64,000 nucleotides of DNA, taken from contig JAFUAL010000019.1 in NCBI GenBank assembly GCA_017460745.1, positions 58,022 through 122,021 on the forward strand. The letters are read 5' to 3'. This document shows positions 8,067-18,058 of this stretch, in pieces. The translations under genes and the position numbers were made by a program. Numbering within the stretch: the first letter of the stretch is position 1; each line of letters begins with the position of its first letter. The stretch is from Bacilli bacterium. Its GTDB lineage: Bacteria; Bacillota_I; Bacilli_A; RF39; UBA660. Below the pieces are notes generated by a model. It was not told the origin of the DNA. It saw nothing but the letters and a program-made list of their open reading frames with translations, and did no database searches.

Positions 8067-10598
8067 TTATTTTAATAATTCAGCAAGTTTTTTCTTTTCA
8101 AGTTCTAATTTTTCTCTATCTAAATCAACAATTTTCTTAGGGGCTTTATTGACATAATTTTCGTTGGCAAGTAATTTTTCACGTTTTTCAATACTTAATT
8201 TTAAAACTTCAATTTCTTTTTCCTTTAATTTCTTATCAACATCACTTTCCATTTTTTCAAAGAAAATGGTTGCTTTAATCTTACCTGAGAATACTTTATA
8301 AGCATTTATTCCAAGTGGTTTATCAATTAAATTATCTTTTATTTTTAACATAGAAACTATTAAATTATTATCATCATTAGTATCAAACATTACTTTTAAG
8401 TCGCGTGTCATATTGTTTTCAGCTTTAATATTTCTAAATTTTTTAATAAATTCAACTTCCTCGTCTACAACTTTTTCTTCTGTTTCAAAGATTAATTTTT
8501 TATCATATACAGGATAACTTGATATCATGATACTATTGCTATCTTTAACTGGAAGTTTATCATATATTTCATCTGTTACATATGGAATGAAAGGTTGAAG
8601 CAATTTTAAAATTGTAGTTAAAACAAAACATAAAGTGGACTTTGTTTCATCACTTTCAATTGTATATTTAGCCATTTCTATATAATAATCGCAGAAATAA
8701 TTCCAAGTAAACTCATAAATGGTACTAGCTGCATTATTAAATTCATACTTATCCATAAATTTAGTAGTTGCATGAATACATCTTTCAAGTTTAGTTAAAA
8801 TCCATTTATCTTCTGGTTTTAAGTTCTCTAATTTAATTTCCTTTAAATCCTCAATATTAGATAGTACAAAACGGGCTGCATTCCATATTTTATTAATATA
8901 ATTCCAAGTTGATTTAATTTTATCTTCATCAAAACGCATATCTGTTCCTGGTGCAACATCACATGCTAAATAATATCTTAATGAATCGGCTCCATATAAG
9001 GCTACCATATCGAATGGATCAATTCCGTTTCCTAAACTTTTACTAAATTTTCTTCCTTGTTTATCACGTATAAGTCCGTGAATTAAACAATCTTTAAATG
9101 GTCGTTTTCCAAGTAATTCTTCACCTTGAAAAGTCATTCTATTAACCCAAAAAGGAATAATATCATAGCCTGTTACAAGGCAATTATTTGGGTAATATCT
9201 ATCAAGTAATTCAGTTTTATCTGGCCAACCTAATGTTGCAAATGGCCATAAAGCACTGGAAAACCAAGTGTCAAGAACATCCGCATCTTGTACCCATCCA
9301 TTATCAGTTGGAGCCTCTTCTCCTACGTATATTTCATCTCCCTTATACCAAGCAGGAATTCTATGTCCCCACCATAGTTGACGAGAAATACACCAGTCAT
9401 ATGTTATTTCCATCCAATGATTCATTGTTTTTTCATAACGACTTGGTACAAAATGAACTTTTTTATCGTTATCTTTTTGATATTCTAAAACTCTGTCTGC
9501 AAGAGGTCGCATTTTAACAAACCATTGTTTTTTAATCATTGGTTCAACCATTACACCGGTTCTTTCGCTGTGACCTACCTCATGAACAATTGGTTCTACT
9601 GATAAAAGAAGTCCGTCATGCTCTAAATCTTTAAGTAATTCTTCACGACATTTTTCTCGAGTCATTCCAACATATTTTCCACATAATTCATTCATAGTTG
9701 CATCATCATTCATGATAACAATTCTTTCTAGATTATGACGATTTCCAACTTCAAAGTCATTAGGATCATGAGCAGGCGTTATTTTAACAGCCCCAGTTCC
9801 TTTTGACATATCTGCATGTTCATCAGTAATAACTGGTATTTTACGACCAATAACAGGAAGTATGACATTTTTACCAACAAATTCTTTATAACGTTCATCC
9901 TCTTCGTTAACAGCAACTGCAGTATCACCAAATAAAGTTTCAGGACGAGTTGTTGCAACATCTATATATTTTTCACTATCTTCTAACTTATATTTTAAGT
10001 GATAAAAAGCACTTTTTTCTTCTTTATAAATAACTTCTTCATTAGAAAGAGCTGTCTTGGCTTCTGGATCCCAGTTTATTATTTTTTCTCCTCGATAAAT
10101 TAATCCTTTATTGTAATAATCAATAAATACACGATTTACGGCTTTCCTCATTCCATCATCTAAAGTAAATCTTTCTTTTGAATAATCCAAACTAATACCA
10201 AGTTTTGCCCATTGATTTCTAATAATATCACCATGTTCATGAGTCCAATCCCAACAAGCATCTAAAAACTTTTCACGTCCATATTCATACTTATTAATAC
10301 CTTTATCTTTTAATCTTTTAACAACTTTAGCCTCAGTTGCAATAGCAGCATGATCCATTCCAGGAAGCCATAAACAATCATACCCTTGCATCTTTTTATA
10401 ACGAATTATAATATCTTGAAGTGAAACATCCATTGCATGCCCAAGATGTAAAACGCCTGTTACATTAGGAGGAGGAAGAACTATACAAAATGGTTCTTTA
10501 TTGCTTTTAACATCACAGTTAAAATAACCTAAATTTTTCCATTTTTCATACTTTCCTTCTTCAACAACTTCATGATTATATTTCTTTTCTAATTCCAT
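8067..10598 (-). CDS. valS: Valyl-tRNA synthetase
   Basis: Class I synthetase charging tRNA-Val. The protein is about 843 residues. The ATP-binding HIGH-type motif is HLGH (within PPPNVTGVLHLGH) near residue 43. The KMSKS-type motif is KFSKS near residue 518. The CP1 editing domain lies between them (TTRPETLFGDTAVAV), the anticodon-binding domain follows, and a C-terminal coiled coil (about the last 65 residues) ends in NYVNKAPKKIV, typical of ValRS. The start is the second ATG, eight bases after AAAGGA. Expression is controlled by the Val T-box immediately upstream. Confidence 0.98.
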   Translation of the reverse strand: MELEKKYNHEVVEEGKYEKWKNLGYFNCDVKSNKEPFCIVLPPPNVTGVLHLGHAMDVSLQDIIIRYKKMQGYDCLWLPGMDHAAIATEAKVVKRLKDKGINKYEYGREKFLDACWDWTHEHGDIIRNQWAKLGISLDYSKERFTLDDGMRKAVNRVFIDYYNKGLIYRGEKIINWDPEAKTALSNEEVIYKEEKSAFYHLKYKLEDSEKYIDVATTRPETLFGDTAVAVNEEDERYKEFVGKNVILPVIGRKIPVITDEHADMSKGTGAVKITPAHDPNDFEVGNRHNLERIVIMNDDATMNELCGKYVGMTREKCREELLKDLEHDGLLLSVEPIVHEVGHSERTGVMVEPMIKKQWFVKMRPLADRVLEYQKDNDKKVHFVPSRYEKTMNHWMEITYDWCISRQLWWGHRIPAWYKGDEIYVGEEAPTDNGWVQDADVLDTWFSSALWPFATLGWPDKTELLDRYYPNNCLVTGYDIIPFWVNRMTFQGEELLGKRPFKDCLIHGLIRDKQGRKFSKSLGNGIDPFDMVALYGADSLRYYLACDVAPGTDMRFDEDKIKSTWNYINKIWNAARFVLSNIEDLKEIKLENLKPEDKWILTKLERCIHATTKFMDKYEFNNAASTIYEFTWNYFCDYYIEMAKYTIESDETKSTLCFVLTTILKLLQPFIPYVTDEIYDKLPVKDSNSIMISSYPVYDKKLIFETEEKVVDEEVEFIKKFRNIKAENNMTRDLKVMFDTNDDNNLIVSMLKIKDNLIDKPLGINAYKVFSGKIKATIFFEKMESDVDKKLKEKEIEVLKLSIEKREKLLANENYVNKAPKKIVDLDREKLELEKKKLAELLK

Positions 10599-10611
10599 AT
10601 TTATCATCCTT

Positions 10612-10826
10612 TCAAATTAAAAAAAACTCAAGTCCAAAGGACGAGAGTTTATATCACGTGGTACCACCTTAATTTGTAAAACAAGTTTACCTTATAATCT
10701 TAATGCGATTAACAATATATTTCTATATATCTCAGAAGCTACCTTCAGTTACCATTAATATTAGTTTTCACCGAACACTAACTCTCTAAAAATAATAAAT
10801 AACTTACTCCTCTTCTTCATCGAATT
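10612..10826 (-). ncRNA. T-box leader, valine-specific
   Basis: The minus strand shows the AGAGAG element and the GGTGAAA hairpin of Stem I, a specifier GTA (Val codon, 10740-10742) followed by GCTTCTGAG, the T-box sequence GGTGGTACCACG (10657-10668) and a terminator. The terminator arms are AAACTC...GTCC and GGAC...GAGTTT, with a T run. It leads directly into valS. Confidence 0.95.
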
Positions 10827-10832
10827 TACTAT

Positions 10833-10860
10833 ATAATAACATAATTTTAGAAAAAATCAA
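10833..10860 (-). promoter_or_regulatory. Promoter of the Val T-box / valS
   Basis: TTGATT (10855-10860) and TATTAT (10833-10838) are separated by 16 bases, with TG one base upstream of the -10. The -35 overlaps the last codons of the upstream gene. The predicted RNA start near 10826 fits the T-box 5' end. Confidence 0.6.
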
Positions 10861-12401
10861 ATACTTTTTTGAATTTTGCTTTCATATTTACTTGTAATAC
10901 TTGAAATTAAATCATCTATACATTTATTTTTATCTTTATAATACTCAAAATAATCATTTCTTGTTATTTGAGTATTTTCTCCTTTAATAAACTTAGAATC
11001 ATCTAAATTTGGTATAAACTTAAATTTTTTAGTCTCTCCATCATCTATTAAACATAATAACAATTCATTTGTATAGTACAAATAATTAGTATTATAATCA
11101 CCTAAAGGTATTTCTTCAGTTTTAGTTACTTGATTAATCTCAAAGCCATCTGAATATTCAGCAAAATTAAAAAATTTTAGAAGTGATATATATTTCCATT
11201 TAATATCATTTTCATTAGTTAAATCGTTTTCTATTTCTCCATTTAAAAATATTGTATATATCTTTTTAGGAGTATTTTTAAAAACACATAAATTACCTGT
11301 TGTTCTTTCTATAAAAATATTTTTAAGAGTATTAAAATCCTCTACCCCTTCCATTAATATTTTTATATTTTTATAACTTAAATTATCACTATAATTTAAA
11401 ATTTTATTAAGTAAATTCTCATTACTATTGTTAATTAGTATTAATAATTCTTTAAAATTATCTTTATCTTTTATTAATTTATCAATACTCTCTTTCTTTT
11501 TTGTTGCATACAAATAGTATTTATCAAGTACCATATCTATAAATTCATGAGAAATATTATGTTCACTTAAAAAGACTAATTTATTATCAAAACTTTCTAA
11601 TTTAATATTATTACTCTTTAAATATAAATCTATCTTATGAAAACTTTCATTAACGTCATTATAATCGATTTCGTTTATTAAATTCAAAAGGAATTCTTTA
11701 TTTTCAAAATTAATAAATGATGTAAGTTCTAGAATATTTAAAAGTAAGTTATGAGCATTTATAATTTCTTGAATATTAAGGCTTTTAGATAAAGTATAAA
11801 AGTTATATATTAGAGACTTTTTTAAACTAATTTTTAGATTATCAAGTTCTTTTGCTCTTAGTTTTTCTTGTTTTAATTCTTCATCTAACATTTTTTGATA
11901 TTTTTGTTTAACGTTATTTATTTCTTCTAAAGTTGTAGTATTATTAATATTTTCTATATAATCTAGTACAATACTTTTTAATTTATCACTTGAGCCAATT
12001 AAATATTTTTTTAATTCTTCATTAATCTTTAGTTTTTCATTAGGTACAATAATTTGACTTTTAAGTATTCCAATTCTTGTATTAAAATCATTCCTTGATG
12101 AGTCAAGTTCAGCCATACTTTTAATATATTTTAATCTATTCTCAAACGAATTACATAAATAAACTATTTTTGTGTTTTTATATTTTTCTTTTAATTTAGT
12201 TATATTTTCTTGAAATTCTGCAGTACTATCTTTTAATACTCTTTTATTTAACTCATTTAGTAAAATTGAATACATTAAATCAATACTTTCTATTGGCTTT
12301 TCTTTTAATAGTCTATAGTAACTATCATCAAGTTCTTTTTTAGTATATAATTCATTTAATTCAAAAAAATGAAGTGCCTCTCTATAACTCATACTATTCA
12401 C
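10857..12401 (-). CDS. Hypothetical helical protein with a J-domain-like N-terminus
   Basis: A 514-residue, highly charged, largely helical protein. Residues 6-35 (ALHFFELNELYTKKELDDSY followed by YRLLKEKP) follow the helix I/II pattern of a DnaJ domain, but the diagnostic HPD tripeptide is absent, so it would not activate DnaK in the usual way. The middle (about residues 60-330) is coiled-coil-like and the C-terminal third looks globular. I do not recognise a family. It is transcribed away from the LtaS-like gene, and its own promoter region is short. Confidence 0.55.
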   Translation of the reverse strand: MNSMSYREALHFFELNELYTKKELDDSYYRLLKEKPIESIDLMYSILLNELNKRVLKDSTAEFQENITKLKEKYKNTKIVYLCNSFENRLKYIKSMAELDSSRNDFNTRIGILKSQIIVPNEKLKINEELKKYLIGSSDKLKSIVLDYIENINNTTTLEEINNVKQKYQKMLDEELKQEKLRAKELDNLKISLKKSLIYNFYTLSKSLNIQEIINAHNLLLNILELTSFINFENKEFLLNLINEIDYNDVNESFHKIDLYLKSNNIKLESFDNKLVFLSEHNISHEFIDMVLDKYYLYATKKKESIDKLIKDKDNFKELLILINNSNENLLNKILNYSDNLSYKNIKILMEGVEDFNTLKNIFIERTTGNLCVFKNTPKKIYTIFLNGEIENDLTNENDIKWKYISLLKFFNFAEYSDGFEINQVTKTEEIPLGDYNTNYLYYTNELLLCLIDDGETKKFKFIPNLDDSKFIKGENTQITRNDYFEYYKDKNKCIDDLISSITSKYESKIQKSI

Positions 12402-12447
12402 CTTATATTTCTAAAATGAGTATATCAAAAAACGATTTTGTTGTCAA

Positions 12448-12476
12448 TTTACAAATACTATTATTTATGATAAAAT
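12448..12476 (+). promoter_or_regulatory. Promoter of the LtaS-like gene
   Basis: TTTACA (12448-12453), a 17-base spacer and TAAAAT (12471-12476) form a reasonable housekeeping promoter. The predicted transcript begins near 12483, only about ten bases before the ATG. Confidence 0.55.
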
Positions 12477-12493
12477 ACTTTCGGAAGTGAAGT

Positions 12494-14485
12494 ATGAGAA
12501 AAATTTTTAAGTTTAAAAAAATATATGTATTTCTATACAACATACTAGTAATATTAATTCCATTTTTTTTAATAGAATTAATATTTAAATGTGTTAGTCA
12601 TCAATATTTAATCGATGTATCTATACTTAGAATATTACTTAGTTCTATAATTATATCTAGTATTTTAGCATTTTTAGAATTATTTTTAAAACCTAAAAAC
12701 AGAAAAACAATTAATTTAATTTTTATGTTAGTTATTACTATATATAGTTTTGTTCAAGTAGGATTTCATAATTTTATAGGAGTATATATTTCTATAAATG
12801 TATCAAGTCAAGCTAAAGCAGTTGCTAGTTATATATTTGATTTCTTTAAAAGTTTTTATTGGTATTATTATTTATTATTTATTCCAATTATTTTATTATT
12901 TACCTATTATAAATTAATAGAACGTAAAATATTAAAAATAAGTATTGATAATAATTTCAATAAAACAAAAGCCTTATTACAATTAATATGTATTTTATTA
13001 ATCGGAGGATTTGGTTATAATTTATCAATTAACTTAGATGTTTTTCAAAATAAGTTGCAAACAATATCAAATAAAGATTTATTTACTAATCCATCTAATC
13101 CAAGCATAGCTATTAAACAATTTGGTATTAGTTTATATGGAATCTTAGATGTTAAAAATATTTTTATAAAAAGTGATACTATTGTTGTTGAGAGTAATTA
13201 TTCATATTCTCATGATACATCTAATAAAATACTTGATACTGATTGGCTTGAATTAATTGAAAAAGAAGAAAATCCGGTTTTAAATAATTTAAACGAATAT
13301 TTCATTAATAATAAGATAAATGAAAAAAATAGTTATACAGGTTTATTTGAAGATAAGAATTTAATTGTTATTCTAATGGAATCTGTTAATGACATTTTTA
13401 TAAATCCTGAACTTTATCCTAATTTTTATAAATTAGTTAGTAATGGTTATTATTTTGAAAACAATTATTCGCCTAGAAATTCCTGTGCAACTGGTAATAA
13501 TGAGTTATCTGGAATGATTGGTTTGTATTCAATATATGATAAATGTACTGCTAATACTTATAGTACTAACTTATATCCAGAGAGTATGTTCAATTTATTT
13601 AATAATAAAGGATACAAAACAACATCAATGCATGATTATACTGAAAGATATTATGCAAGACGTGAGATACATACTAATATGGGAAGTAAAAAATACTATG
13701 ATGTGGATGATTTAAAAATTGCTCATAATACAAAAGATGAAGAATGGGCAAGCGATGAGGATTTTATGAAAGAAGTTGTTAAAATTTTAAATGGCTATAA
13801 AGAAGATGAAAGGTTCATGACCTGGCTTACAACCGTAACATCTCATCAACCATATGGATCAAGTGTATATGGTGATAAATACTTATATTTACTAAATGAT
13901 TCTAAATATGCAAACTATGATATTAAATTAAAAAGATATATGTCTAAATTAAAAGTATTAGATGATGGCCTTGGAGTATTACTTGAAGGACTTAAGTCTC
14001 AAAATAAGTTAGATGATACTGTAATTGTTTTATATGGAGATCATTATCCATATGGATTATCAAATAATATATTAAAAGAGGCTCTTCCTTATTCAATAGA
14101 AGAGAAATATGAAGCAGAACGTGTTCCTTTTGTTATTTGGAGCAGTGATACAGAAGGTACAAAGTTTAGTCAATATACAAGTTATGTAAATATTTTACCT
14201 ACAATTGCTAATTTATTTAATCTAGATTATGATTCAAGATATTACGTTGGAGATGATTTATTTTCTAATACTTATCAAAGTATGACTATATTTGCTGATT
14301 CATCATGGAAAAACGAAATAGCATTCTATGACGCTTCAACCAGTGACATTACTTATTATGGAAAAGGAACATATTCAATAGATGATTTAATAAAAATAAA
14401 TGAAATGGTTGAAAATAAAATTAAATATTCAAATCTTGCTATTCAACATGATTATTTCAATTATTTATATCAAAATTTAAAATAA
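12494..14485 (+). CDS. LtaS-family membrane sulfatase (phosphoglycerol transferase-like)
   Basis: A 663-residue protein with about five N-terminal membrane helices (to roughly residue 175) and a large outer alkaline-phosphatase-superfamily domain, the layout of lipoteichoic acid synthases. Visible active-site candidates are the E of LMESVND near residue 296, the Thr of SCATGNNELSG near 332 (nucleophile position in LtaS), H in TVTSHQPYGS and DH in LYGDHYPYG. It probably transfers glycerol-phosphate from phosphatidylglycerol to a surface polymer or lipid; polymerase versus primase activity cannot be told. It is monocistronic, facing ftsZ across a bidirectional terminator. Confidence 0.85.
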   Translation: MRKIFKFKKIYVFLYNILVILIPFFLIELIFKCVSHQYLIDVSILRILLSSIIISSILAFLELFLKPKNRKTINLIFMLVITIYSFVQVGFHNFIGVYISINVSSQAKAVASYIFDFFKSFYWYYYLLFIPIILLFTYYKLIERKILKISIDNNFNKTKALLQLICILLIGGFGYNLSINLDVFQNKLQTISNKDLFTNPSNPSIAIKQFGISLYGILDVKNIFIKSDTIVVESNYSYSHDTSNKILDTDWLELIEKEENPVLNNLNEYFINNKINEKNSYTGLFEDKNLIVILMESVNDIFINPELYPNFYKLVSNGYYFENNYSPRNSCATGNNELSGMIGLYSIYDKCTANTYSTNLYPESMFNLFNNKGYKTTSMHDYTERYYARREIHTNMGSKKYYDVDDLKIAHNTKDEEWASDEDFMKEVVKILNGYKEDERFMTWLTTVTSHQPYGSSVYGDKYLYLLNDSKYANYDIKLKRYMSKLKVLDDGLGVLLEGLKSQNKLDDTVIVLYGDHYPYGLSNNILKEALPYSIEEKYEAERVPFVIWSSDTEGTKFSQYTSYVNILPTIANLFNLDYDSRYYVGDDLFSNTYQSMTIFADSSWKNEIAFYDASTSDITYYGKGTYSIDDLIKINEMVENKIKYSNLAIQHDYFNYLYQNLK

Positions 14486-14519
14486 AAACTTACAAGTCAA
14501 ATGATTTGTAAGTTTTTTT
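14484..14519. terminator. Bidirectional terminator between the ltaS-like gene and ftsZ
   Basis: ACTTACAA and TTGTAAGT form an 8-bp stem flanked by AAAA and a T-run, usable from both strands by the converging genes. Confidence 0.8.
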
Positions 14520-14529
14520 GATTATTTAA

Positions 14530-15615
14530 TTAAAAATTTCTATTTCTTAAGAATGGTGGAAAATCATATTCTGAACCATTTTCTTCTTCTTCGTCATCAT
14601 CATCCATTATAGTTATTTCTTTTGGTTCGCTTGCTTGTTGATCATATATTGCAGTTTGTTTTTTAGGTTTATCAAAACCTGTAGCAATTACAGTAACAAT
14701 AACTTCATCTGTTAAGTTTTCATTTATAACAGAACCAAATATTGTATTAATATCATTATTAGATGCATTACGAACAACTTCAGCAGCTTGTTCAGCTTCA
14801 AATAATGTTAAATTAACTCCTCCTGTAATATTGATAATGGCATCGGTTGCACCTGTGATTGATGTTTCAAGAAGTGGACTAGATACAGCTTGTTTTGCAG
14901 CCTCAATTGCTCTATCCTCTCCCATTCCAATACCAATTCCAATGATAGCATTTCCGCTTTTTTCCATAACTGCTTTTACATCAGCAAAGTCTAAGTTAAC
15001 AAGTCCAACAACTGCAATTAAATCAGAAATTGACTGTACACCACGACGAAGTACATTATCTACTTCTTTAAATGCTTCAAGAAGTGGAGTTGATTTATCT
15101 ATTATTTCTCTTAATCTATCATTTGGAATAACTATTAAAGTATCAACATGTTTTTTTAATTCTGCAAGACCTTGCATTGCATTTTCCATACGACGTTTAC
15201 CTTCAAAACTGAATGGTTTAGTAACTATTGCAACTGTAAGAGCTCCAAGCCCTTGAGCAATTTCTGCAACAACACCTGCAGCACCTGTTCCTGTTCCTCC
15301 ACCCATTCCACAGGTAATAAAAATCATATCTGCGCCTTTTAAAGCTTCTTCTATTTCTTTTTTAGATTCTACTGCGGATTCACGACCAATTTCTGGCTTT
15401 CCTCCAGCGCCTAATCCATCAGTTAATTGTTTACCAAGTTGTATTTTAACATCTGCTTTTGACTTGGATAAAACTTGATAATCAGTATTTGCAACTATGA
15501 ATTCAACACCTTTAACACCAGTTTCAATCATTCTGTTAACGGCGTTTCCTCCACCGCCACCTACACCAATTACTTTTATTTTGGCCATTTGATCCATTTC
15601 TAACCCACTAAGCAT
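14530..15615 (-). CDS. ftsZ: Cell division protein FtsZ
   Basis: Tubulin-like GTPase that forms the Z ring. The 361-residue protein has the GTP-binding signature [11 protein letters not shown], an N-terminal [12 protein letters not shown] loop, and a C-terminal acidic linker (DDDDEEEEN) ending in [10 protein letters not shown], the conserved tail that binds FtsA. The start is fixed by TAGGAGG four bases upstream of the ATG. It follows ftsA by eight bases, the usual ftsA-ftsZ pair, but no dcw-cluster genes (mraZ, murG, ftsQ) are seen nearby. Confidence 0.99.
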   Translation of the reverse strand: MLSGLEMDQMAKIKVIGVGGGGGNAVNRMIETGVKGVEFIVANTDYQVLSKSKADVKIQLGKQLTDGLGAGGKPEIGRESAVESKKEIEEALKGADMIFITCGMGGGTGTGAAGVVAEIAQGLGALTVAIVTKPFSFEGKRRMENAMQGLAELKKHVDTLIVIPNDRLREIIDKSTPLLEAFKEVDNVLRRGVQSISDLIAVVGLVNLDFADVKAVMEKSGNAIIGIGIGMGEDRAIEAAKQAVSSPLLETSITGATDAIINITGGVNLTLFEAEQAAEVVRNASNNDINTIFGSVINENLTDEVIVTVIATGFDKPKKQTAIYDQQASEPKEITIMDDDDEEEENGSEYDFPPFLRNRNF

Positions 15616-15623
15616 ATTTCCTC

Positions 15624-16841
15624 CTAACTGTGCAAGTAAGACTCTAATTTTTGAATTAAATTATCACTTCTCGCTAAATCTTTCTTTTCTGTAAGTTTCT
15701 CCTCATCTGACTCTTGAAACATATTATAATCTATTTCTCTAAAAATCATTTTTTTATCTATATATTTTGTAAGTCCAAGACATGTTCCATAAATACTACT
15801 TCTTATACCAATTGGTGTCACATTACTAATAATTTTCTCTATATCAAATTCAGAATCCAATAAATACGGAAATCCTGACATGTTAGTAATTCCACCAGTT
15901 ATAATTATATAACTTATCTCTCTATTTGTTAAGTTGTTTACCTCTAATTTTACACTTTTTATTATTTCTTGAAGTCTAGCCTCTACTACTTGACTAATTT
16001 CGAATTGATTTATTTTTATTCTTTCACCAGCTAAATTCGTAACTTCCATATCGTCATATTTATCTGCATAATTAAAACTACAACTTGCAAAGTTTTCTTT
16101 CAAGTTTAAAGCAACATCTCTGTCAACTTTATATATATAACTAATATCCTTATCTATTTTACGACTGCCAATCGGAAGAGTTTCACCTTTTAACATTATT
16201 CCTTTATTAAAAATTGCTACTTCGGTTTTAGAGTATCCAATATTTACAACCGCACCTAATCTTTTATTTATTTCACGGGTTGCACTTTCTGTATAGTCAC
16301 CTACTATACCATAAGTTAAATCATCAACAGATAACCCTGCTTCTTGAAACAATTCAAGATAATCATATAAAACACTTTTTTCAATAGTTGATACAGCAAG
16401 ACGTACTTTAAGAGATGTCGTCTCAAGTCCTTTTGGATCAATTGCTTGAACTCCACCATCAAGTTCAAATACGATTGGTTCTAAATAGATTATTTCTAAA
16501 TTTGATGATATATTTTCCTTAACTGTACTTTTAATTACATTGCGAATATCTTCACCACGAACACTATTTTCGATTTCAATTTCCCCTGACTCTATCGTTG
16601 TATTTAAATTATATAAAGGAAAATTAAATAACACCTTTTCTATTTCTATTCCTAAATCTTTATTTATATTATTAACAGCAGTTTTTAAACTCTCTAGTGC
16701 AAGTTCTTTATCTTTAATTAAACCTCTTTTTATTCCTCTACTTTTAACACATGTAGATGCTAATACATAATATTTATCATCAACTTTTCTACTGACTACT
16801 ATTTTAATTGAACTACTACCAAGGTCAACACTAGTATACAT
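15624..16841 (-). CDS. ftsA: Cell division protein FtsA
   Basis: Actin-like ATPase that ties FtsZ filaments to the membrane. At 405 residues it is of normal length. It starts [16 protein letters not shown] (phosphate-1 motif) and carries [14 protein letters not shown] (phosphate-2) and [12 protein letters not shown] (adenosine motif). The C-terminus ([13 protein letters not shown]) could form the amphipathic membrane-binding helix. It is the first gene of a two-gene ftsA-ftsZ operon; an upstream HD-domain gene lies about 70 nt away in the same direction. Confidence 0.97.
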   Translation of the reverse strand: MYTSVDLGSSSIKIVVSRKVDDKYYVLASTCVKSRGIKRGLIKDKELALESLKTAVNNINKDLGIEIEKVLFNFPLYNLNTTIESGEIEIENSVRGEDIRNVIKSTVKENISSNLEIIYLEPIVFELDGGVQAIDPKGLETTSLKVRLAVSTIEKSVLYDYLELFQEAGLSVDDLTYGIVGDYTESATREINKRLGAVVNIGYSKTEVAIFNKGIMLKGETLPIGSRKIDKDISYIYKVDRDVALNLKENFASCSFNYADKYDDMEVTNLAGERIKINQFEISQVVEARLQEIIKSVKLEVNNLTNREISYIIITGGITNMSGFPYLLDSEFDIEKIISNVTPIGIRSSIYGTCLGLTKYIDKKMIFREIDYNMFQESDEEKLTEKKDLARSDNLIQKLESYLHS

Positions 16842-16908
16842 TAAAACACCTACCTTTACTATAATTATACATTAATATTATTTTTTTTCAAGGCATATAA
16901 CAAAAAAA

Positions 16909-17388
16909 CTATATTTTTACACTAATAAAATTCAAGATAAATATTACATATAATGCAAATTTATCCTTAAATTTATAATTAATATATTCATATGTTGCAA
17001 CACTTTTATCTACAAGAGTAACAACCCAACTTTCAGGACAACATGGCTTAATAAATCCTATCGGATACATATGACTAATTATTATATTTTTTTCTTTTAA
17101 ATTTAAATCATGTTCCTTTAAAGAATTATTAAGTGCTAAAAATGGATGAATTCTTGGCATATCAAGACCATGTTTATCCAAATATTCACATTCATTAAAA
17201 TAATCATGTAATAAAGCACCTCTTGTTGCACTTATGTAATCAAGTCTTAAAAATTTACTAATATAGTAAGTTCCAAGAGCCACATGCATTATATGTTTAT
17301 ACCTAGTTAATCCATGATGATATTCTTTATCTAGACTTTGATATTTTATACTTTTAATTATATCTTTAGTTATATCACTAAACTTCAC
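16909..17388 (-). CDS. HD-domain phosphohydrolase
   Basis: A 159-residue soluble protein. The HD metal-binding pattern is visible: YHHGLTRYKHIMHVALGTYY (first His), ALLHDYF (HD pair) and IISHMYPIG (distal His). It belongs to the uncharacterised short HD family found next to division or translation genes in Firmicutes. The substrate is unknown; nucleotides or cyclic dinucleotides are possible from family knowledge only. Confidence 0.8.
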   Translation of the reverse strand: MKFSDITKDIIKSIKYQSLDKEYHHGLTRYKHIMHVALGTYYISKFLRLDYISATRGALLHDYFNECEYLDKHGLDMPRIHPFLALNNSLKEHDLNLKEKNIIISHMYPIGFIKPCCPESWVVTLVDKSVATYEYINYKFKDKFALYVIFILNFISVKI

Positions 17389-17474
17389 TTTACCACCCTC
17401 TTAACATTATGGTTATACCATATTTTTTAATCCTTCGCAAGAAAAAATTATAGTAGAAACATTACTATAATTTA

Positions 17475-18056
17475 CTATTCAATAATATTATCAGATTCAT
17501 TAAATTTAATATTTAAATATTTACGACTAGCAAGATAATCACACATATGAACAAAATTTTCATATTTTGTTTTTGGAACAGGTAATACTACATTTCCATT
17601 AAAATCTTTATTCCATGGTCCCATATGAGATTCAATTGCACGTCCTACAAAAGTTACTTCTGTTTCACTTAATTCTAACTTATCTTTATTTTCTATTATA
17701 TAATTTTTAATTAAAGTCGGATGATCTACTTGAGTATATTTGTTATGAGTTCGACCACTTTTTAATCCATCATGTAAAATAAGCGTCATTATCATTAAAT
17801 CCTTTTCATCACTTGTATATTTACCTCCAATACAAGGATTATCTAGTAAGTCTTTTGCAATTTTAACTGCTGCTTTTACATGGCGAACAAGACCTCGATC
17901 TCCTAAAGAAAACTCTGGGTGATATTTACCAGTAGATGATGCTGGAATAGAAAAGAAATAATCTGGCAAAAGTGAAATCATTGTTTCACAACTTCTTCTT
18001 ATTCTATCACTTTCAATAAACTCTAATTCTTTTTTAAAATAATCAATTTTTTCCAT
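17475..18056 (-). CDS. HD-domain phosphohydrolase
   Basis: A 193-residue HD protein, distinct from its 159-residue neighbour. Recognisable elements are GLVRHVKAAVKIAKDLL (first His), LILHDGLKSG (HD pair, with Gly after it) and AIESHMGPWN. The HD core resembles metal-dependent nucleotide hydrolases; the exact substrate is unknown. It lies two bases after hemW in the same operon, so expression is linked to lepA-hemW. Confidence 0.8.
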   Translation of the reverse strand: MEKIDYFKKELEFIESDRIRRSCETMISLLPDYFFSIPASSTGKYHPEFSLGDRGLVRHVKAAVKIAKDLLDNPCIGGKYTSDEKDLMIMTLILHDGLKSGRTHNKYTQVDHPTLIKNYIIENKDKLELSETEVTFVGRAIESHMGPWNKDFNGNVVLPVPKTKYENFVHMCDYLASRKYLNIKFNESDNIIE

Positions 18057-18058
18057 TA

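Noticed and set aside
14831..15256. 141-aa plus-strand ORF within ftsZ
   Set aside because: Shadow frame of ftsZ with no ribosome site and no similarity.
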